Shown: positions 43,385 through 56,437, counted from the first letter of the stretch. The stretch is DNA of 64,000 bases from Cunninghamia lanceolata (GCA_027924645.1 BSBN01000252.1:4588001-4652000); one strand, 5' to 3'. Notes: generated by a model from the letters alone, not told the origin. Numbers and translations are program-made.

Positions 43385-46165
43385 GGGTTTACCCCCTTCT
43401 CATGGAGAACATGACCATGGTATTCCTTTGATTCCATGGAGTTAAACACCAAATGTATGTCCTTATCAACACCCTTTTGCACAAACAAATGAAATAAAAA
43501 ATCTTGTCCAAGAATTGATGGAAGAAGGGGTTATACATTCCAGCACAAGCCCTTACTCATCACTAGTAGTCATGGTGTTGAAAAGGAATGAACTTGGTGC
43601 ATGTGCCCTAATTTTAGGGCTCTCAATAAACTGACAATCAAGGATAAATTTCCTATCGTAGTTATTAATGATCTTCTAGATGAGCTTCATAGAGCCATGT
43701 TTTCCATTAAGCTTGATTTGCATTTAGGATACCATGAAATTTTAATGAAAGAGGTAGACATCTCTAAGACATCTTTTAGGACACATGAAGGTCATTATGT
43801 GTTTTTAGTGATGCCCTTTGGTCTTTGTAATGCTCCCTCCAATTTCCAAAGCCTCATGAACAAGATTTTCAAACCCTTCCTATGCAATTTTGTGCTAGTC
43901 TCCTTTGATGATATCTTTATCTATAGTAAAGAATAGGGGTCACACATAAATCATGTAGATAAATCCTTGTAGTTGTTGAGGTACAACCAATTATTTGTGA
44001 AGAACTCCAAATGTTCTTTTGGGGCTTTAGAGGTTGAGTATTTGAGTCACATTATCAGTTAGGATGGAGTAATAGTTGATCCAAATAAAGTGGTTGCTAT
44101 GAAAGAGTGGGCCCATCCTAAAACACTTAAGAGTTTGTGTGGCTTTGTAGAACTAACTAGCTACTATAAGCAATTTGTCAAAAATTATGACAAAATTATA
44201 GCTCCCCTAGCTTCACTCCTTAAAAAGAATGCTTTTGTTTGGAACATAATAGTTGAGCAAGCCTTCATTGCTTTAAAAGATTCCATATGCACTAATCAAG
44301 TATTAGTAGTACCTTATTTTACTAAGATTTTTGTCTTGGAATGCAATGCCTCGGGCAGAGGCCTTGGAGCCATTTTGATGCAAGAGTGGTGCTGATTAGC
44401 ATTCACTAGTAAGCAATTTTGTGACCAAAATTTGGGCAAATCCACATATGAGAAGGAAATGATGGTCATCCTTCATGTAGTAGAAACTTGCACCCATAAC
44501 TCATAGGAAGGCATTTCCAGATCAATATTGACCATCATCATTTGAAGTACTTCCTTGAACAAAGGTTTTCCTCAATAAAGAAACACAAGTGGGGACAAAG
44601 ATGTTAGGATATGATTATGAAATAATATTTAAGAAAGGTAAAAAAAATGTTGTGGCTAATGCTTTATCTAGACAATTTAAGGCAGAAGGATCACTCCTTG
44701 CCTTATCTCTACCAAGTCCAAGATGGCTTGAGGAAGCCCACCAAGGATGGCTGGTAAATAATACCTTAAATAAACACATCCAATGGCTTCAAGAATATCC
44801 CAAACCACCTAAAGGTTATGCTTGGAAACAAGATACGTTGTGGTATAAAGGGTGCATTGGTTTGGCAAAAAAATTAGCCTTAAAACAAAAAATATTAGAA
44901 GAGCTGCATTCATCACAAATGGTAGGTCATCCTAGATTTCATAAAACATATGAAAGAACTAAATGCTAGTTCTTCTGGGAGGGAATAAAAACATATATGC
45001 ATAATATTGTAGCTTCTTGTGACACTTGCCAAAAAAACAACGAGGACAAATTAAGATGCTAGTGGAATTGTAACCACTACACATCCCAACACAAATATGG
45101 ACCAACACATCCATGGATTTTGTTGTGGGACTATCAAAATCCAGTAACTAATCAACCATCATGGTGGCTGTCAACTGTCTTTCAAAAGATACTTATTTTT
45201 ATGCCCCAACTCATCCCTTCACTCCTTCCTCAGTTGCCCAAGTCTTCATGGATCAAATCTTTAAGTTACATGGAATGCCCACTTCCATTGTCTCAAATTG
45301 GGACCCTACATTCACTAGCAAATTTTGGAAGGACCTATTTAAACTTTAGGGTACACAAGTAAAGATGAGCACTATATATCATCCCCAAACTGATGGCCAA
45401 ACAAAAGTACCCAACAAATGTGTAGAAACCTATTTGAGATTATTTGCTTATGAAAAAATACACCGATGGGCACAATGGCTTCCCCTTGTAGAATGGTGGT
45501 GCAATACCACTTATCATAGAGCTACCAAAATGACACCATATGAAATAGCTTATGGCCAAAAATCCCTTTTAGTGGCATCCTATGTACCAGGCTCTAAGGT
45601 GGATGTAGTGGATAGCACTCCTAGAACTACAGAAGCCATTATTTGTACCCTTAAGGACAACTTGATTATGGCACAAAATTGAATGAAGCAAGAAGCTAAT
45701 CAACATATATTTAAACATTCATTTGTTGAAGGGAATCTAGTGTTTCTTCACCTACAGCCTTGCAAATAGACATCAATCAAAGATAAAGTTCCCCAAAAGA
45801 TGGATCCCAAGTTCTATGGTCCCTATAAGATCTTGCAATGCATTAGAAAAGTAGATTACAACTTGGCTCTTCCAACCCACTTCAAGATTCATCGGTTCCT
45901 TCACATATATTGTCTAAAGAAGGTTGTGGGATCAAATTGTAAAGTGTAGACCAACCTACCAAAACTTCATGAAGAAGGTTCCATTTTTCTCCAACTAGAA
46001 GCAATTCTAAATACCACCAAGCATCAGTTATGGCAACGCACAATCTGGGAAGTACTAATCCAGTGGAAAGATATGAAACCAAAAGATGCTACATGGGAAC
46101 TAGCTACCATTCTATAGCAATGTCCTCACCTTCATCCTTGAAGACAATTTTTTTTAAGGGGAGGG
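43385..46165 (+). pseudogene. Chromodomain Ty3/Gypsy pol (RT-RNase H-IN-chromodomain), 5'-truncated
   Basis: The frame starts GLPPSHGEHDHGIPLIP, then [60 protein letters not shown] and [12 protein letters not shown] (RT active site FDD). RNase H has LECNASGRGLGAILMQ, with the last catalytic portion at KGKKNVVANALSRQ (44640). Integrase follows with HHCC-like residues (CDTCQKNN at about 45017), SMDFVVGLS, NWDPTFTSKFW, and HPQTDGQTK (the catalytic Glu appears to be Lys). It ends with a chromodomain-like WEVLIQWKDMKPKDATWELA (about 46045-46110). Gag and protease are absent. A T/purine tract and 'aaggggagggcattttaggg' at 46150-46175 resembles the polypurine tract and LTR start of Tekay/Del-type chromoviruses. 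Confidence 0.85.
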
Positions 46166-46259
46166 CATTTTAGGGTCATACCCCAGCCCCCTAAGGATAC
46201 TTTATTGATGTATGAGGCTATATTCCTTAAAGGAAGCAAAGGTGCAGAAAAATGCTTCC

Positions 46260-46875
46260 AGCATTAATCTATGTAGGGGAGATAGTGCAAAGCTCATACA
46301 AACCTTTAAACTGTTACAATGAAATAAACACATCCAAATACATGCATAAAACAATATTACCATAATGCATAGGTTTATGTGGGGAAAACCTTTCCAAGTA
46401 AAAAACCCCACATGCCAAAAGCACAGTACCTTGTATTATCAGTAACATAAAATTAGAATACATTGACATCACTAAGCTTCTCCAGGTATCCTCCAACTAC
46501 AACAAGAATCTAGAATAATTTCTGTAGCATAACAGTGTCTCAAAAAATTCTTAGCTTCTCTACTAAATACACTAAGGCACTGAGTATTTATAATAGTCAT
46601 ATACTAAGATATGGCATCCAAACTTCCTATATCTAAAAAATAATGCCTAAATGTAAACATGAGTCAAAAAAGGCATGAACACACAGCCACAACTCATTAC
46701 TTAGGGAAATTACTAAATACAATAGCCACCTCCATGAAAACAGATACCACCGAACATGCAACAAGCCTGCATGCATGCAAACACCTTGCATGTGAAGGGC
46801 CTTCATCATATCCACTCCTCTAGTCATAGTTAACTCAACAATGCACTCACAAGTTGAGACACACTTATCTCAACA
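46260..46875 (-). repeat. 3' LTR of a nested minus-strand Copia (left boundary uncertain)
   Basis: The right edge is clear: the minus strand starts TGTTGAGATAAGTGTGTC next to a purine tract. The sequence includes a 'ggtttatgtggggaaaacctttcc' phrase common in plant LTRs. The left edge was not resolved because it runs into the end of the chromodomain Gypsy. The partner LTR would lie right of about 62.8 kb and was not identified. Confidence 0.6.
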
Positions 46876-46889
46876 TTCTCCCACTTGTC
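46876..46889 (-). promoter_or_regulatory. Polypurine tract of the split Copia
   Basis: The minus strand reads GACAAGTGGGAGAA against the LTR edge at 46875, as expected for a minus-oriented Copia. Confidence 0.7.
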
Positions 46890-48906
46890 AAATACTTGTC
46901 ATGAGTCATCTATAATCGACTAATCAGGGCCTCAATGCCCATGGAAATGACACACCATCTAAACTTTTCTATGCTCACTGGCTTCATCAGTTCATATGCA
47001 CTATTTATCAAAGTGACAACCTTCTCCAATATCAGCTTTCCATCTTCTACCATATCACAAACAAAATAAAACTGAACATCAATGTGCTTTGTTTTGGCAT
47101 GGAATGTGGGATTCTTTACTAAGAAAATGGCACTCTGACTGTCGCAATAGATGGTAATCTATCTTGCATCAAAATCAATATCCAAACACAACCTCTTAAT
47201 CCAAATGTCTTCTTTGCAAGCATCAGTAGCTACCATGTACTCTACTTCTATAGTGGACAAGGTGATTACAACTTGCCGCTTACTCATCCAACTTATAGCA
47301 CCCCCATACATCGTGAACACATATCCACTGGTGGATCTTCTGTTGTCAATGTTACCTACCCAATCTAAATCCACATATCCACAGACACTTATAGAATGTT
47401 GAGAACTAGAAGGATAACCATGATAACATAGGGAATACTTAGAAGTACGCCATAGATATTTGAACACTCTCTTTACTACATCCCATTGTACCCATCAAAG
47501 ATTAGCCATATATTGACTAAGGACTTTGACTGCTTGGACAATTTCTAGCCTCGTACAAACCATCACATTCATCATGCTACCAACAACACTTACATATGGT
47601 ACTCTGGTCATGTCCTCCATCTTAGTAGGAGATTTTGGATAATACTCCATAGAAAGCTTTGTCCCCTGCATCACCAAAACAACTAACTACCTGCAAGCTA
47701 CCATGTTGAATCTCTCCAACACTAAATTCACATACTTGCTCTAGCTTAAACAAATCTTTCTACTAGCTCCATCTCTTATGATCTCTATTTGTAGAATATA
47801 CCTTGCTGCACCTAGATCCTTCATGTCAAACTATGCTGACAACTGAGACTTCAAATCTAAAATCAAACACTTACCATTCCCCAAAAACAACATATCATCT
47901 ACATACAATGTAATAATGAGAATGTGACAATTATCAGATTTGTAATATACACAATTGTTAGATTTAGATCTCATATATCCCAAAGACAACACATAGGTGT
48001 CATTTATTTCTAGTAGCACATTCTAGGAGACTGTTTAAGACTATACAAGGACTTCTTCAACTTGTAAACTAGATTTTCTTTACCTTTTTTCATGAAATAC
48101 TTTGGCTATGACATATAGATCTCTTCCTCCAAATCACCATGAAGGAACGTTGTCTTCACATCCATTTGTTCCACTTCTAGATCATATGCTGTTGCAAGTG
48201 ATAACAAGAACCAAATAGATGTCAGCTTCGTAACAGTCTAGAGAATATCTCGCCATAGTCAATTCCCTCCACTCGAGAATACCCCTTCACAACCAACCAT
48301 GCCTTGTGTTTCTCAACACTGCTATCAAGACCACATTTCTTCTTGAACACCCATTTACATCCAGTAGGTTTCTGTCCTTTAAGCAAAGGTACTAGATCCC
48401 ATGTACTATTTTTTTTCAAAGTAGCCATTTCTTCATCCATGGCTTTCATCCAAGAATCTGCATCACTCATACCCATAGCCTCTCTAATAGTCCTAGGTTC
48501 ATCAGTGTTAGAAATCAAAGCAAAAGCACAACTGGAATCCAACATAGAATAACCAAATCTTTTCGGTGAATAATCAAACCTTTTTGGTGGCCACCTAACA
48601 CATGTAGACAATCTCCTCAATTGCTAAGGTTCAGGTTCATCTTCTCCTCTTTCTCTGGCTGCAACTCAATTGTGGAAGGTTTTAACTCTTGAAATATTAC
48701 ACTTTTGTTGTGGAGAACCTTCTTGGCCACTCGATCCCAAAGCTTGTACCCCTTCACACCAACACCAAATTTGATGAAGATACACTTAACTACCTTTTTC
48801 TCAAACTTAGACCTCTTTACACATAGAACATGAGCATAAGCTTTGCAACCAAAAAATTTGAGATGTCCCATCAAAGGCTTATTACTAGACCACACCTCCA
48901 TGAGTG
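46890..48906 (-). pseudogene. Split Copia, 3' half: end of IN, RT and RNase H
   Basis: Minus strand from 48906: LMEVWSSNKPLMGHLKFFGC (C-terminal integrase), then RT with EEMATLKKNSTWDLVPLLKG, CKWVFKKKCGLDSSVEKHKA (about 48370), MDVKTTFLHGDLEEEIYM (about 48150) and LYVDDMLFLGN (about 47890). RNase H follows with YVDLDWVGNIDNRRSTSGYV (about 47370), STIEVEYMVATDACKE (about 47250), and YCDSQSAIFLVKNPTFHAKT (about 47120). Stops and frameshifts occur. The 5' half continues at 61065 after the Gypsy insertion, with the frame joining as ALVEKT | LMEVW. Confidence 0.85.
48902..48906 (+). repeat. Left target-site duplication of the 12.2-kb Gypsy
   Basis: GAGTG, matching GGGTG at 61065-61069 in 4 of 5 bases. 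Removing the Gypsy and one copy restores the integrase reading frame of the host Copia. Confidence 0.75.
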
Positions 48907-50931
48907 TGTTGACCCCCAAAATAACTACAACCCAAAACCCTAAAATATTTTAGAAAACACCTAGGCTAGGGGTGTCATCAAGGTGACTGAAAGAGGCTTA
49001 TCAACAAGTTCTAGGTGATTTTCGACAACCTATAGGATTGGGTATGCTCCTTTACACTTCAGGCTCATCTAGACCTAGGAGGGATATTCCTAGAGGTGTT
49101 AAATATGGCACAAACAAACAAATACATCCATACCCAATGTACAATTGACCCTAAAGTTGTCACGAGGTCAAGAAAAAATGATTGCAAAGACCTTTGATTA
49201 AGTTGATAGAAGCAATCCTATAGAAAGAGGATGCTGGTAGAACTACTACTGTGATTAAAATGTGATGTATTGTTGTGATTTTCATGAAAGTGTGGGTGAT
49301 CATAGGCCTCTCAGACTGGTGCATATCCAATGGTCTATAGAGTTTCAAGTTTATCAAAGGAAAACATTAAAAGAGGATATATGAATGCCTATCTGGTTAT
49401 TAAAATGCATAAAAGACAATATTAAACCATGAGAATACTTAGTAATCCAACACCATACAATATTATTTCATATGTAATACTGGAAAGACCATTTACAAAG
49501 CTTGAAATGGATTAAGAACTATTACATTGATTCAAATCATATTTTACAATCATTCAATGAAGTGTGGCAAGAGAAACCCCTAACTATGATGGAGACTTCT
49601 TGAAAGAACACTTACAACAGTGGAGAAAAATAATGAATTGATATCAAGATTACAATATAGTTTGCATACATTTCTAATGAATGCCTCCCAAAGAACTAAA
49701 AATAAACAATAGACAAAGCCACAACTGCCTTGGATGAATAGCACCTATAGAGAGAAATTTTACCAGAATGATCAATCCTTGAAAAGAGTTCAGATCTTGC
49801 CTTTGTAGCCTTTATACATGGATTTGAGAATGAACTGGGTTGGAAAACCATCAACAACCCCACCAACTATAGTAAAAACATTAATTTTAGCCACCCATTT
49901 GTCATTAATTGCACTCCTAGAAGTAGTTGGCATGATCCCAAGTAGTTGAAGGAGTTTCAAAGGTGGGGACGCCGACCTCTAAAACATCAAACCTTCAAAC
50001 CTCAGACTTCAAACCTTTTCCCCTCTACCTTTGTCTTTTTTCAACAATTTTCTCTATCTCCCTTTATCATATCAAACTTCAAACTTTGGACTTTCCATTT
50101 TCTGCCTTCCAAAAGGAAGAAGGAAGGGAAAAAAAAGCCCCTAACTTTCGATGCCTACAACACTTAGCATAATTCTGGCCCTATCAGACTTTGACCTTTG
50201 ATCCTTCACCATTTTACCTACCTAGAAGAAGAGAGAAAAACAAAGCACTAACCATTGAAGTCTACTTTTAGCACAAAGAAGAGAAAAACCTGTCGAGGAT
50301 CGGCCGTCGAGCCTCCCCATTTTGCCTTCCTCAAAGGAAGGAAGTAGAGCCAAACTATGACCCCTACCAAACACTTCATACTTAGAAGGATTCTTAAACC
50401 TATTGGACTTCAAATATTTAGGCTTCCTCCCTGACACTTGCAATGAAGAAGACCAAAGGCAAAAGATCCAAAGTCCAACCTCTGAAAAACTTTACATACT
50501 TAGAAAATTTTTCATCACCTTGGAAGACTTCGACCCTCAGCCCTTCCAGCTATCATCCACCATGAAGAAGATGGACGGCCGAAGGCGTAATTTCTAACTT
50601 CTATCTCACTTAGAAAAATTTAAACACATTAGAAAATTTTTAGCCTCAGACCTCAGAGGTGACAGATAACACAAGGAAGAAGGTAAGAGCTTTGAACTCT
50701 GAAACTCTAACAGGGGTAAAAATACAAGGAAACACTTAGAGTTTTTTGGATTTAGTCATTTTTTGGGTTTCCTACCTTTCATTTTTAAAAGGCAAATACA
50801 TGAAAATGTATGGGAGATATCTCTCATTGGTTATAAACTATAGGTTCAACAATGAAGGCATAAAGTGGGATTCAAATAGAACTTGGGAGAAAAATGGGGC
50901 ATTTTGAGGACTGATTTTTCAAGTGTCGACA
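48907..50931 (-). repeat. 3' LTR of the Athila/Tat-type Gypsy
   Basis: Begins TGTTGACCCCCAAAATAACT and ends AAGTGTCGACA. It aligns end to end with 59041-61064. It includes a stretch rich in short frames (49946-50600) that only reflects repeated 'cttcgaacttc/ctttgac' words and is not a gene. Confidence 0.9.
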
Positions 50932-51108
50932 CTAGCTCTGATTGGGGGTGTGTGAGAAACAATATCATAGTGAGGATTCAGATCTCTAGAGTAAACCAAA
51001 AAACACCAAAAAATGACACACAAGAAGGAAAACAAAACACCATCAAGACCAACAATGGCCAAGACTACATGAGGTTAAAATACAAAAGATAAAACTTGAC
51101 TTCATCAC

Positions 51109-52120
51109 TCAAAATTTGAAGTAAATCATTATCTTTGAGAAGTAATGTTTCAAATGTTTCCCATGAATGGGCAGCTCCAGTAGATCCCCTTCTATTTTCC
51201 TAATATAAAAGGTGTCTTGGCCAGTATTCTCATCAATTTGATATGGGCCTAACCATAGTGGTTCAAACTTACCATGTTTGCCCTTGTCTTCTGATTTTGT
51301 ATTCCAAAGAAGAACCAAATCACCAATCTGAAAAAACCTTTCAACTACTCTCTTGTTGAATAGATGTTCCACCTCTTGCTGCCACAACAAGTTTTTGTCA
51401 TGTGCCATCCTTCTGGCTTCGTCCAACTCTATTAACTCATACATCCTCAATACCATAGCATCATCCCCACCTTCTCCTACTTGTTGTAGTAGTTGACATA
51501 GTAAACTCTATTGACATTGGCATTTTGACCTCCTTCCCATATACTAGCTCAAAAGGACTCTTGCCTATAGCACGTTTGTAGGTAATCCTATTAGCCCAAA
51601 CTACATATTTTAGTTTGTCAACCCACCTTTTCTTGTTAATATCTAAACTCCTCTTTAATATTTTCATGAGGCTCTTATTGCTAGACTCAGCTTGTCCATT
51701 ACTCTACGGATGATAGGGTGATGAATGAATCAAACTTATCCCATACTTAGAAAACATACCTACAATGTCCTAAGACCTAAAGAACATAGCGTTGTCTATA
51801 ACAATTCTAGATGGCACACCAAATTTGGTTATCACGTTGTTCAACAGGAAGTCAATCACTACCTTGGATGTGGCATTGCGAGTTGGAATAGCCTCAACCC
51901 ACTTTGTAAAGTAGTTAGTTGCCACCAATATCCACCTATACCCATTGCTTGATCCCTCTTGGATCTCCCCTATGAAATCAATGCCCCATTGCTGAAATGG
52001 TGCTTCAATGGTAACATTCATAAGGGGAAGGACACCTTAAAACTTCAAGTTGCCTGCAAATCTCTAGTAGACATCGCATTTTCTAATCTATTTAGCATCA
52101 TCCTTAAAGAGACTCAGTCA
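51109..52120 (-). pseudogene. Gypsy integrase
   Basis: Minus strand: HHCC-like region (CDVY, CAGN near 52060), then EAPFQQWGIDFIGEIQEG (first Asp), GYRWILVATNYFTKWVEAIP, FGVPSRIVIDNAMFF (second Asp), HP-SNGQAESSNKSLMKIL (Glu) and LVYGKEVKMPMSIE. The C-terminal GPY-like part is FQIGDLVLLWNTKSEDKGKH, FEPLWLGPYQIDENTGQDTF (about 51310-51200). The catalytic D-D-E residues can still be read, but frames shift at about 51770 and 51470. No chromodomain follows. Confidence 0.85.
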
Positions 52121-52439
52121 CCAGAAACCTACCCTAATGATTTTATGTGTTGTAGTTTTAGCATAAAAATGCCCACCACATACTCCTAGGAGATATTCAT
52201 CAATAACTTCCTTAGAATGTTGCCCATTCGGACACTTTAACAAAAGTCCCTCATGATTTCTCCACATCAACATTCCTTGAAGTAAAACATATTTCTAAGA
52301 CTGGAGCTTAGTGTCCTTTGTTGAGTTACATTCATGCCTAAGGGGAAATGCATGTTGACAAGATAAAAGATAATATCCGTATACCATGGATCATTTATTA
52401 AAGTACACACATCAATAGATTGAGAAGAATTTACCTCAT

Positions 52440-53705
52440 TTATCTCAGTTGCATCTGGAATTTTCCATCAACTTAGATAAACCTTGGCCTCTAACCAATT
52501 TCGTGACTTGCACCTCAATATCATACTCTTGGATCCTGTTGATCCATCTGCATCTTCTTATGAAAGCTTCATGTTGTGTGAATATATCCTTCATAGTTGA
52601 ATGAGGCACATATGCTATTGTCTTTGCCCCCATAAGATATGGTCTAAAACTTTTCACTACCTTAACCAAAGCATATGCATGATTTTCCATAATGGAATAA
52701 TTTAACTCAAAAGCATGCAAAGACTTGCTAAAAAATCATATTGGTTGTTCAAATCAATCCTTATTCTTTTGCAATAACACAACAACAATAGTATAAAATG
52801 GAGTGAAGGAGGAAAGATGGAAATGCTTGGAATAGTCTGGACTTATCAGTACATGTGCATCCTTGGTAGCTTCTTTGATATCCTTGAATGCCTCATATGG
52901 TTCCTTTTCCTATGTGATAGATTTTCACTTCTTGAGTATCTTGGAAATGGCTTTGGTCTTCTCAACAAATTTGGGGACAAACCTCTTAACAAAGTTGATT
53001 TGCCTAAAAAAAGACTGAACACCCTTGACTGATTTGGGATGAGGAATGAGATCAATAGCCTTGACTCATTCTAGATCTATTCTTACCCCATCCTTTGACA
53101 CAATATCCTTGAGCAACTTGCCCTCTTCAACTCCAAACTGATACTTTTTGGGATTTAAAGAGATCCCATATTCTAGACATCTTTTGAAGATTACCTCAAG
53201 GTGCTTGTTGTGCTCACCTCTTTCCTTTGAGAATGTTGTCAAGTCATCCTGATAGACCACCATGATCTCATTAATAAGACTAGAAAAAGCCACATCCATG
53301 GCCTGCTGAAATGTTGACCCAACATTCTTCAATCCAAATGGTATTCTCAGATACACATATGTCCCACAAGGAGTGGTGAATGTCGTCTTGTATTGTTGAC
53401 TCCTTGACTAGGAGCTAGTTATACCTTGAGAATCCTTCCATCATAGACATCAGTTCTAAAACAACAACCCTTTGCAAAAGATGATCCATGCTTGGGAGAG
53501 GATAATTATCCTTGAGGGACTTGATGTTTAGATTTCTGAAATCAACACATGGTCTAATCTCCCTATTCTTCTTCCTTACTGGGACAAGATTAGACACCCA
53601 CTCAGAATGTATGATAGTTTAATTATACCCCCCTCTTTCATTTTTAACAACTCTTTCTGCATCTTGGGAGATATAGTGGGATTTATAGGCCTTTGTATTT
53701 TCCTA
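52440..53705 (-). pseudogene. Gypsy RT (main part) and RT-linked RNase H
   Basis: Minus strand: KIQRPINPTISPKMQKELLK (53700), SNLVPVRKKNREIRPCVDFR, LKDNYPLPSMDHLLQRV, LRIPFGLKNVGSTFQQAMDV, MVVYQDDLTTFSKERGEH (RT active site YQDD, about 53250), FGVEEGKLLKDIVSKDGV, and after a gap of unclear frames the RNase H NYSIMENHAYALVKVVKSFR, PYLMGAKTIAYVPHSTMKDI, WINRIQEYDIEVQVTKL (52720-52450). In the RNase H the usual T-D-H is P-H-S-like, so it is degenerate. The first part of RT is split off by a TIR insertion. Confidence 0.8.
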
Positions 53706-53716
53706 AATGGGTGAGT

Positions 53717-54695
53717 ACGAGATCATGAGGGGCCAAATAGTGGCAATGGAGAAAAACTGGTTGGATGAAAAAGTGCTAACATTTAGACTAACATTTAGAT
53801 TTGGATTTAAAGGATGTTAATATTTCTAGCTCAAATATGGATTCCCTCCAAAAATGCCTTAGGATTACCTCATATTTAGGCAAGTGGGAGTCCCAAAACT
53901 TACCAAAGAAACTTGCAAAACAACCCATTTAGTGTTATCTTGAAATTTTCCACAATTTCATCCTTGAAGCTGATAGACTTTTTTGTAACTAAATTTAATT
54001 AAATGAAAATGGTTTATAGAGGAAGCTATTAAGATTCTAAAAATATAATAATTTTTATAGGTAATTATTATTAATTTTCTACATATGCTATGTTTGATTT
54101 CCTTATATATATACATATTGAAAAACATCCATAACTTTCAACATATTAATCCTTTTTAAAATCTAAAAGATGTGTCACATTCTAGGATTTATTGGGTATA
54201 CATGAAAATTTAAAAATTTTGAGTTTCATATATTTTTTATCAAGTTAGGTTGTCTAGAAAATTAATTTTTAATATTTTAAAACAGTCACAGTAAAAAATC
54301 ATAAATAGTTATTTATTTACTTAAAAATTAAAAAAAAATATGTGTCACATCTGTTCATGTGTCCTTTAGTTAAATCCAAATCATGGAGCAAAAATATTAT
54401 CTTTTTCTCATACTTAGGTTGGCCGAAATGACACCTACTTTTTACATTTTTCTGAAAATTTTAGTAGTGCTTCATTGATATATCCAATTTTCACCAAACT
54501 ATTTTTAAAATTTTCAAAAAAAAAGTAGTAGCCCATAAACTACATTCAATTTATTATAACTTTTATTACTACCTTATTTCTAGATTGTGTAGATAACTCA
54601 TTCAATTTTTGACATGAAGTTACTTAATTCTGTTTTTCACATTTGCATTGCCACTTAGGGGTAGTCTTTGGCCCATCATGATACTGCACTCATCC
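53717..54695. mobile_element. ~1-kb TIR transposon inside Gypsy RT
   Basis: The left end 'GGGTGAGTACGAGATCATGA' plus 'ggggccaaatagtggcaatg' is mirrored at the right end, where the complement reads GGATGAGTGCAGTATCATGA then 'tgggccaaagact...agtggcaatg'. Between them is AT-rich, non-coding sequence. On the minus strand the Gypsy frame reads ...DAKPF before it and RKIQRPINP after it, which fits the usual 'DAKPFRQ-QRP-NP' of Gypsy RT. Target duplication is probably a few bases (CCTAAA/CCAAAA) but unclear. Confidence 0.7.
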
Positions 54696-54699
54696 AAAA

Positions 54700-54840
54700 G
54701 GTTTTGCATCAGTTTGAAGGGGAATGGTGTGCTAAAACAAGTCCTCCCTATATGCTTTTAGCTCATCATAGGACCATGCAAAACACTTTTTGAATTTTTT
54801 CAATAAAGTAATCAACATTTGCTTTTCTTGAGGCTTCAAC
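54700..54840 (-). pseudogene. Gypsy RT, N-terminal lead-in
   Basis: Minus strand: FKKFKKCFAWSYDELKAYRE-like sequence (with substitutions and a stop), then HTIPLQTDAKPFG up to the TIR insertion at 54695. This block usually sits just before RT in Athila/Tat elements. It joins to the main RT at 53705. Confidence 0.65.
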
Positions 54841-55239
54841 TTCTTACCTATGTAAACCATTTTAGACCTGCCTCTTTAGTTGCAAGGTTAACACCTTCAA
54901 CATTATCCCCTTCAACAGGTTTGCTTTTACTCTTCTAGTGGTCTACATTAGCAAACATTCTCTCCAATGCTACCAGTCCCTTGGGAATAGTACTTATTAG
55001 CCTTCAATTGTACAAACTCACTACCAAAAGGAGTCTCCTTTCCATCAACAACTTCTACCATTGGATGCCAATCAATCAACTGATTGTCAAACTCATCCAT
55101 GCAATTGAGAAAACTATAAATCTAATTGATGCCATTGAACACTTGCCAACTATATATGTTATCATAGATTGTTCACCTTGTGAGTACTTCCACAACATAA
55201 TGGTCATGAGGAAAAATCATTTGAGGATCAAATTTTAAT

Positions 55240-55727
55240 GTAGCTACAGCTAGGGAATCTGCATTTTCATTTTTTGGTCTATCAATTCATTTGATGCCAA
55301 TGGCATCATACAGCTCCATAGTATCCCATACAACATTCATGTATCCCCTTAACCTTTTATCTTTAGCAACAAATTTATTTATAATCTGTTGCACAACTAA
55401 TTCTGAGTCACCATAAATCTTCAAACATTTGATTTTATGGTTTTGAGAAATATTTAAACCCAATGATAGTGCCTCATACTCAGCTATGTTGTTAGCGCAC
55501 TAAAAATCACATTTGAAGGACATACCAAATTGCTCACCATCTAGAGATATCAGAACAATTCTAGCACCTGAGCCTTCTTTTGAGCATGCACCATCAAAAT
55601 ATAACATCCACAAATCAGATTGTTCATAATTAGAAATAACAAGAATGGAAGGTGAAACATTCAAGCAAGGAGTATCATCACTGCTATATACCATAAAATG
55701 GTCTATTTCAGTGTCAAAGAAATTCAC
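55240..55727 (-). pseudogene. Additional RNase H placed between protease and RT
   Basis: Minus strand: LWMLYFDGACSKEGSGARIV (Asp1), CANNIAEYEALSLGLNISQN (Glu), CLKIYGDSELVVQQIINKFV (Asp2), and DRPKNENADSLAVATLKF (Asp3). All four RNase H catalytic acids are present and the sequence is of the plant/archaeal-like type known as a second RNase H in Tat-lineage elements. Two TAG/TGA stops interrupt it. Its place here, directly after the protease and well before RT, differs from the RT-RNase H-aRNase H-integrase order I know for Ogre/Retand. Confidence 0.8.
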
Positions 55728-56437
55728 ATGATCCTCCCAACTATTTTATATATGTCTTCAATGTGTTGGTCTTCTACCTTCCTCTCCATGTATAGTTTCA
55801 CTTCCACACCCTGGACTGGAATGGTGGCATATGGTAGGTCCATCTGAATACTACCACCAATAGAAGCCACCCATATTCTTGACAATAGCATGCCCCATTT
55901 GGCAGGGTAATCCACAATAATTATATCCATCAGTAAGGATTTGTCAGGATATGTAGCTAATTTGACCTCAACATCTTTGACAAGACCAATAACATTGACC
56001 TCCCTAGAATCCATGGAAAAACACTTACCAAAGGATTTAGAAACCTTTAAACCCAAATAATTCATGATTTCAAGTGGCATGACATTACTAGATGCTCCAG
56101 AATCAAGCATATAGTTGTGTAATAGCCAACCATTTATGATCAAAGTGGTATAAAAAGGATCTACCCCCATCTCACTATTAACCATGAGAGATCCTATGTA
56201 AACCTCTATTGTTTCCTCATTATCCACACCCTCGTCACTACTGTTGGGAACAAGAACATGTTGTTTTTGTGCATCTATAGTAGTAATAAGAGACTCTACC
56301 CTGTCTCTGTATTCAGGGATTCTATGGAGTTCCACTATTGGCACAAAAATTCTAATTTTGCTAGAAACTTGAGCCATGTCAATAGGAAGATAATTGGGCA
56401 AAGGTGTTTTAAATGAAATAGTCACATCATTTGCCAA
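55724..56437 (-). pseudogene. Gypsy protease region (long open frame)
   Basis: A 237-codon open frame. LLHNYMLDSGASSNVMPLEI (about residues 107-126) contains the D-S-G-A retroviral aspartic protease site. YLGLKVSKSFGKCFSMDSRE and VKDVEVKLATYPDKSLLMDI follow, and then LLSRIWVASIGGSIQMDLPY, equivalent to the conserved 'ILLGRPWL...G' segment (here LLSRIWV). It is one of the longest uninterrupted frames in this element. It overlaps the start of the RNase H frame by a few bases. Confidence 0.85.

Noticed and set aside
49946..50600. Overlapping plus-strand frames of 60-75 codons
   Set aside because: They lie inside the Gypsy 3' LTR, and 60121-60736 in the other LTR carries equivalents; a non-coding explanation is sufficient.
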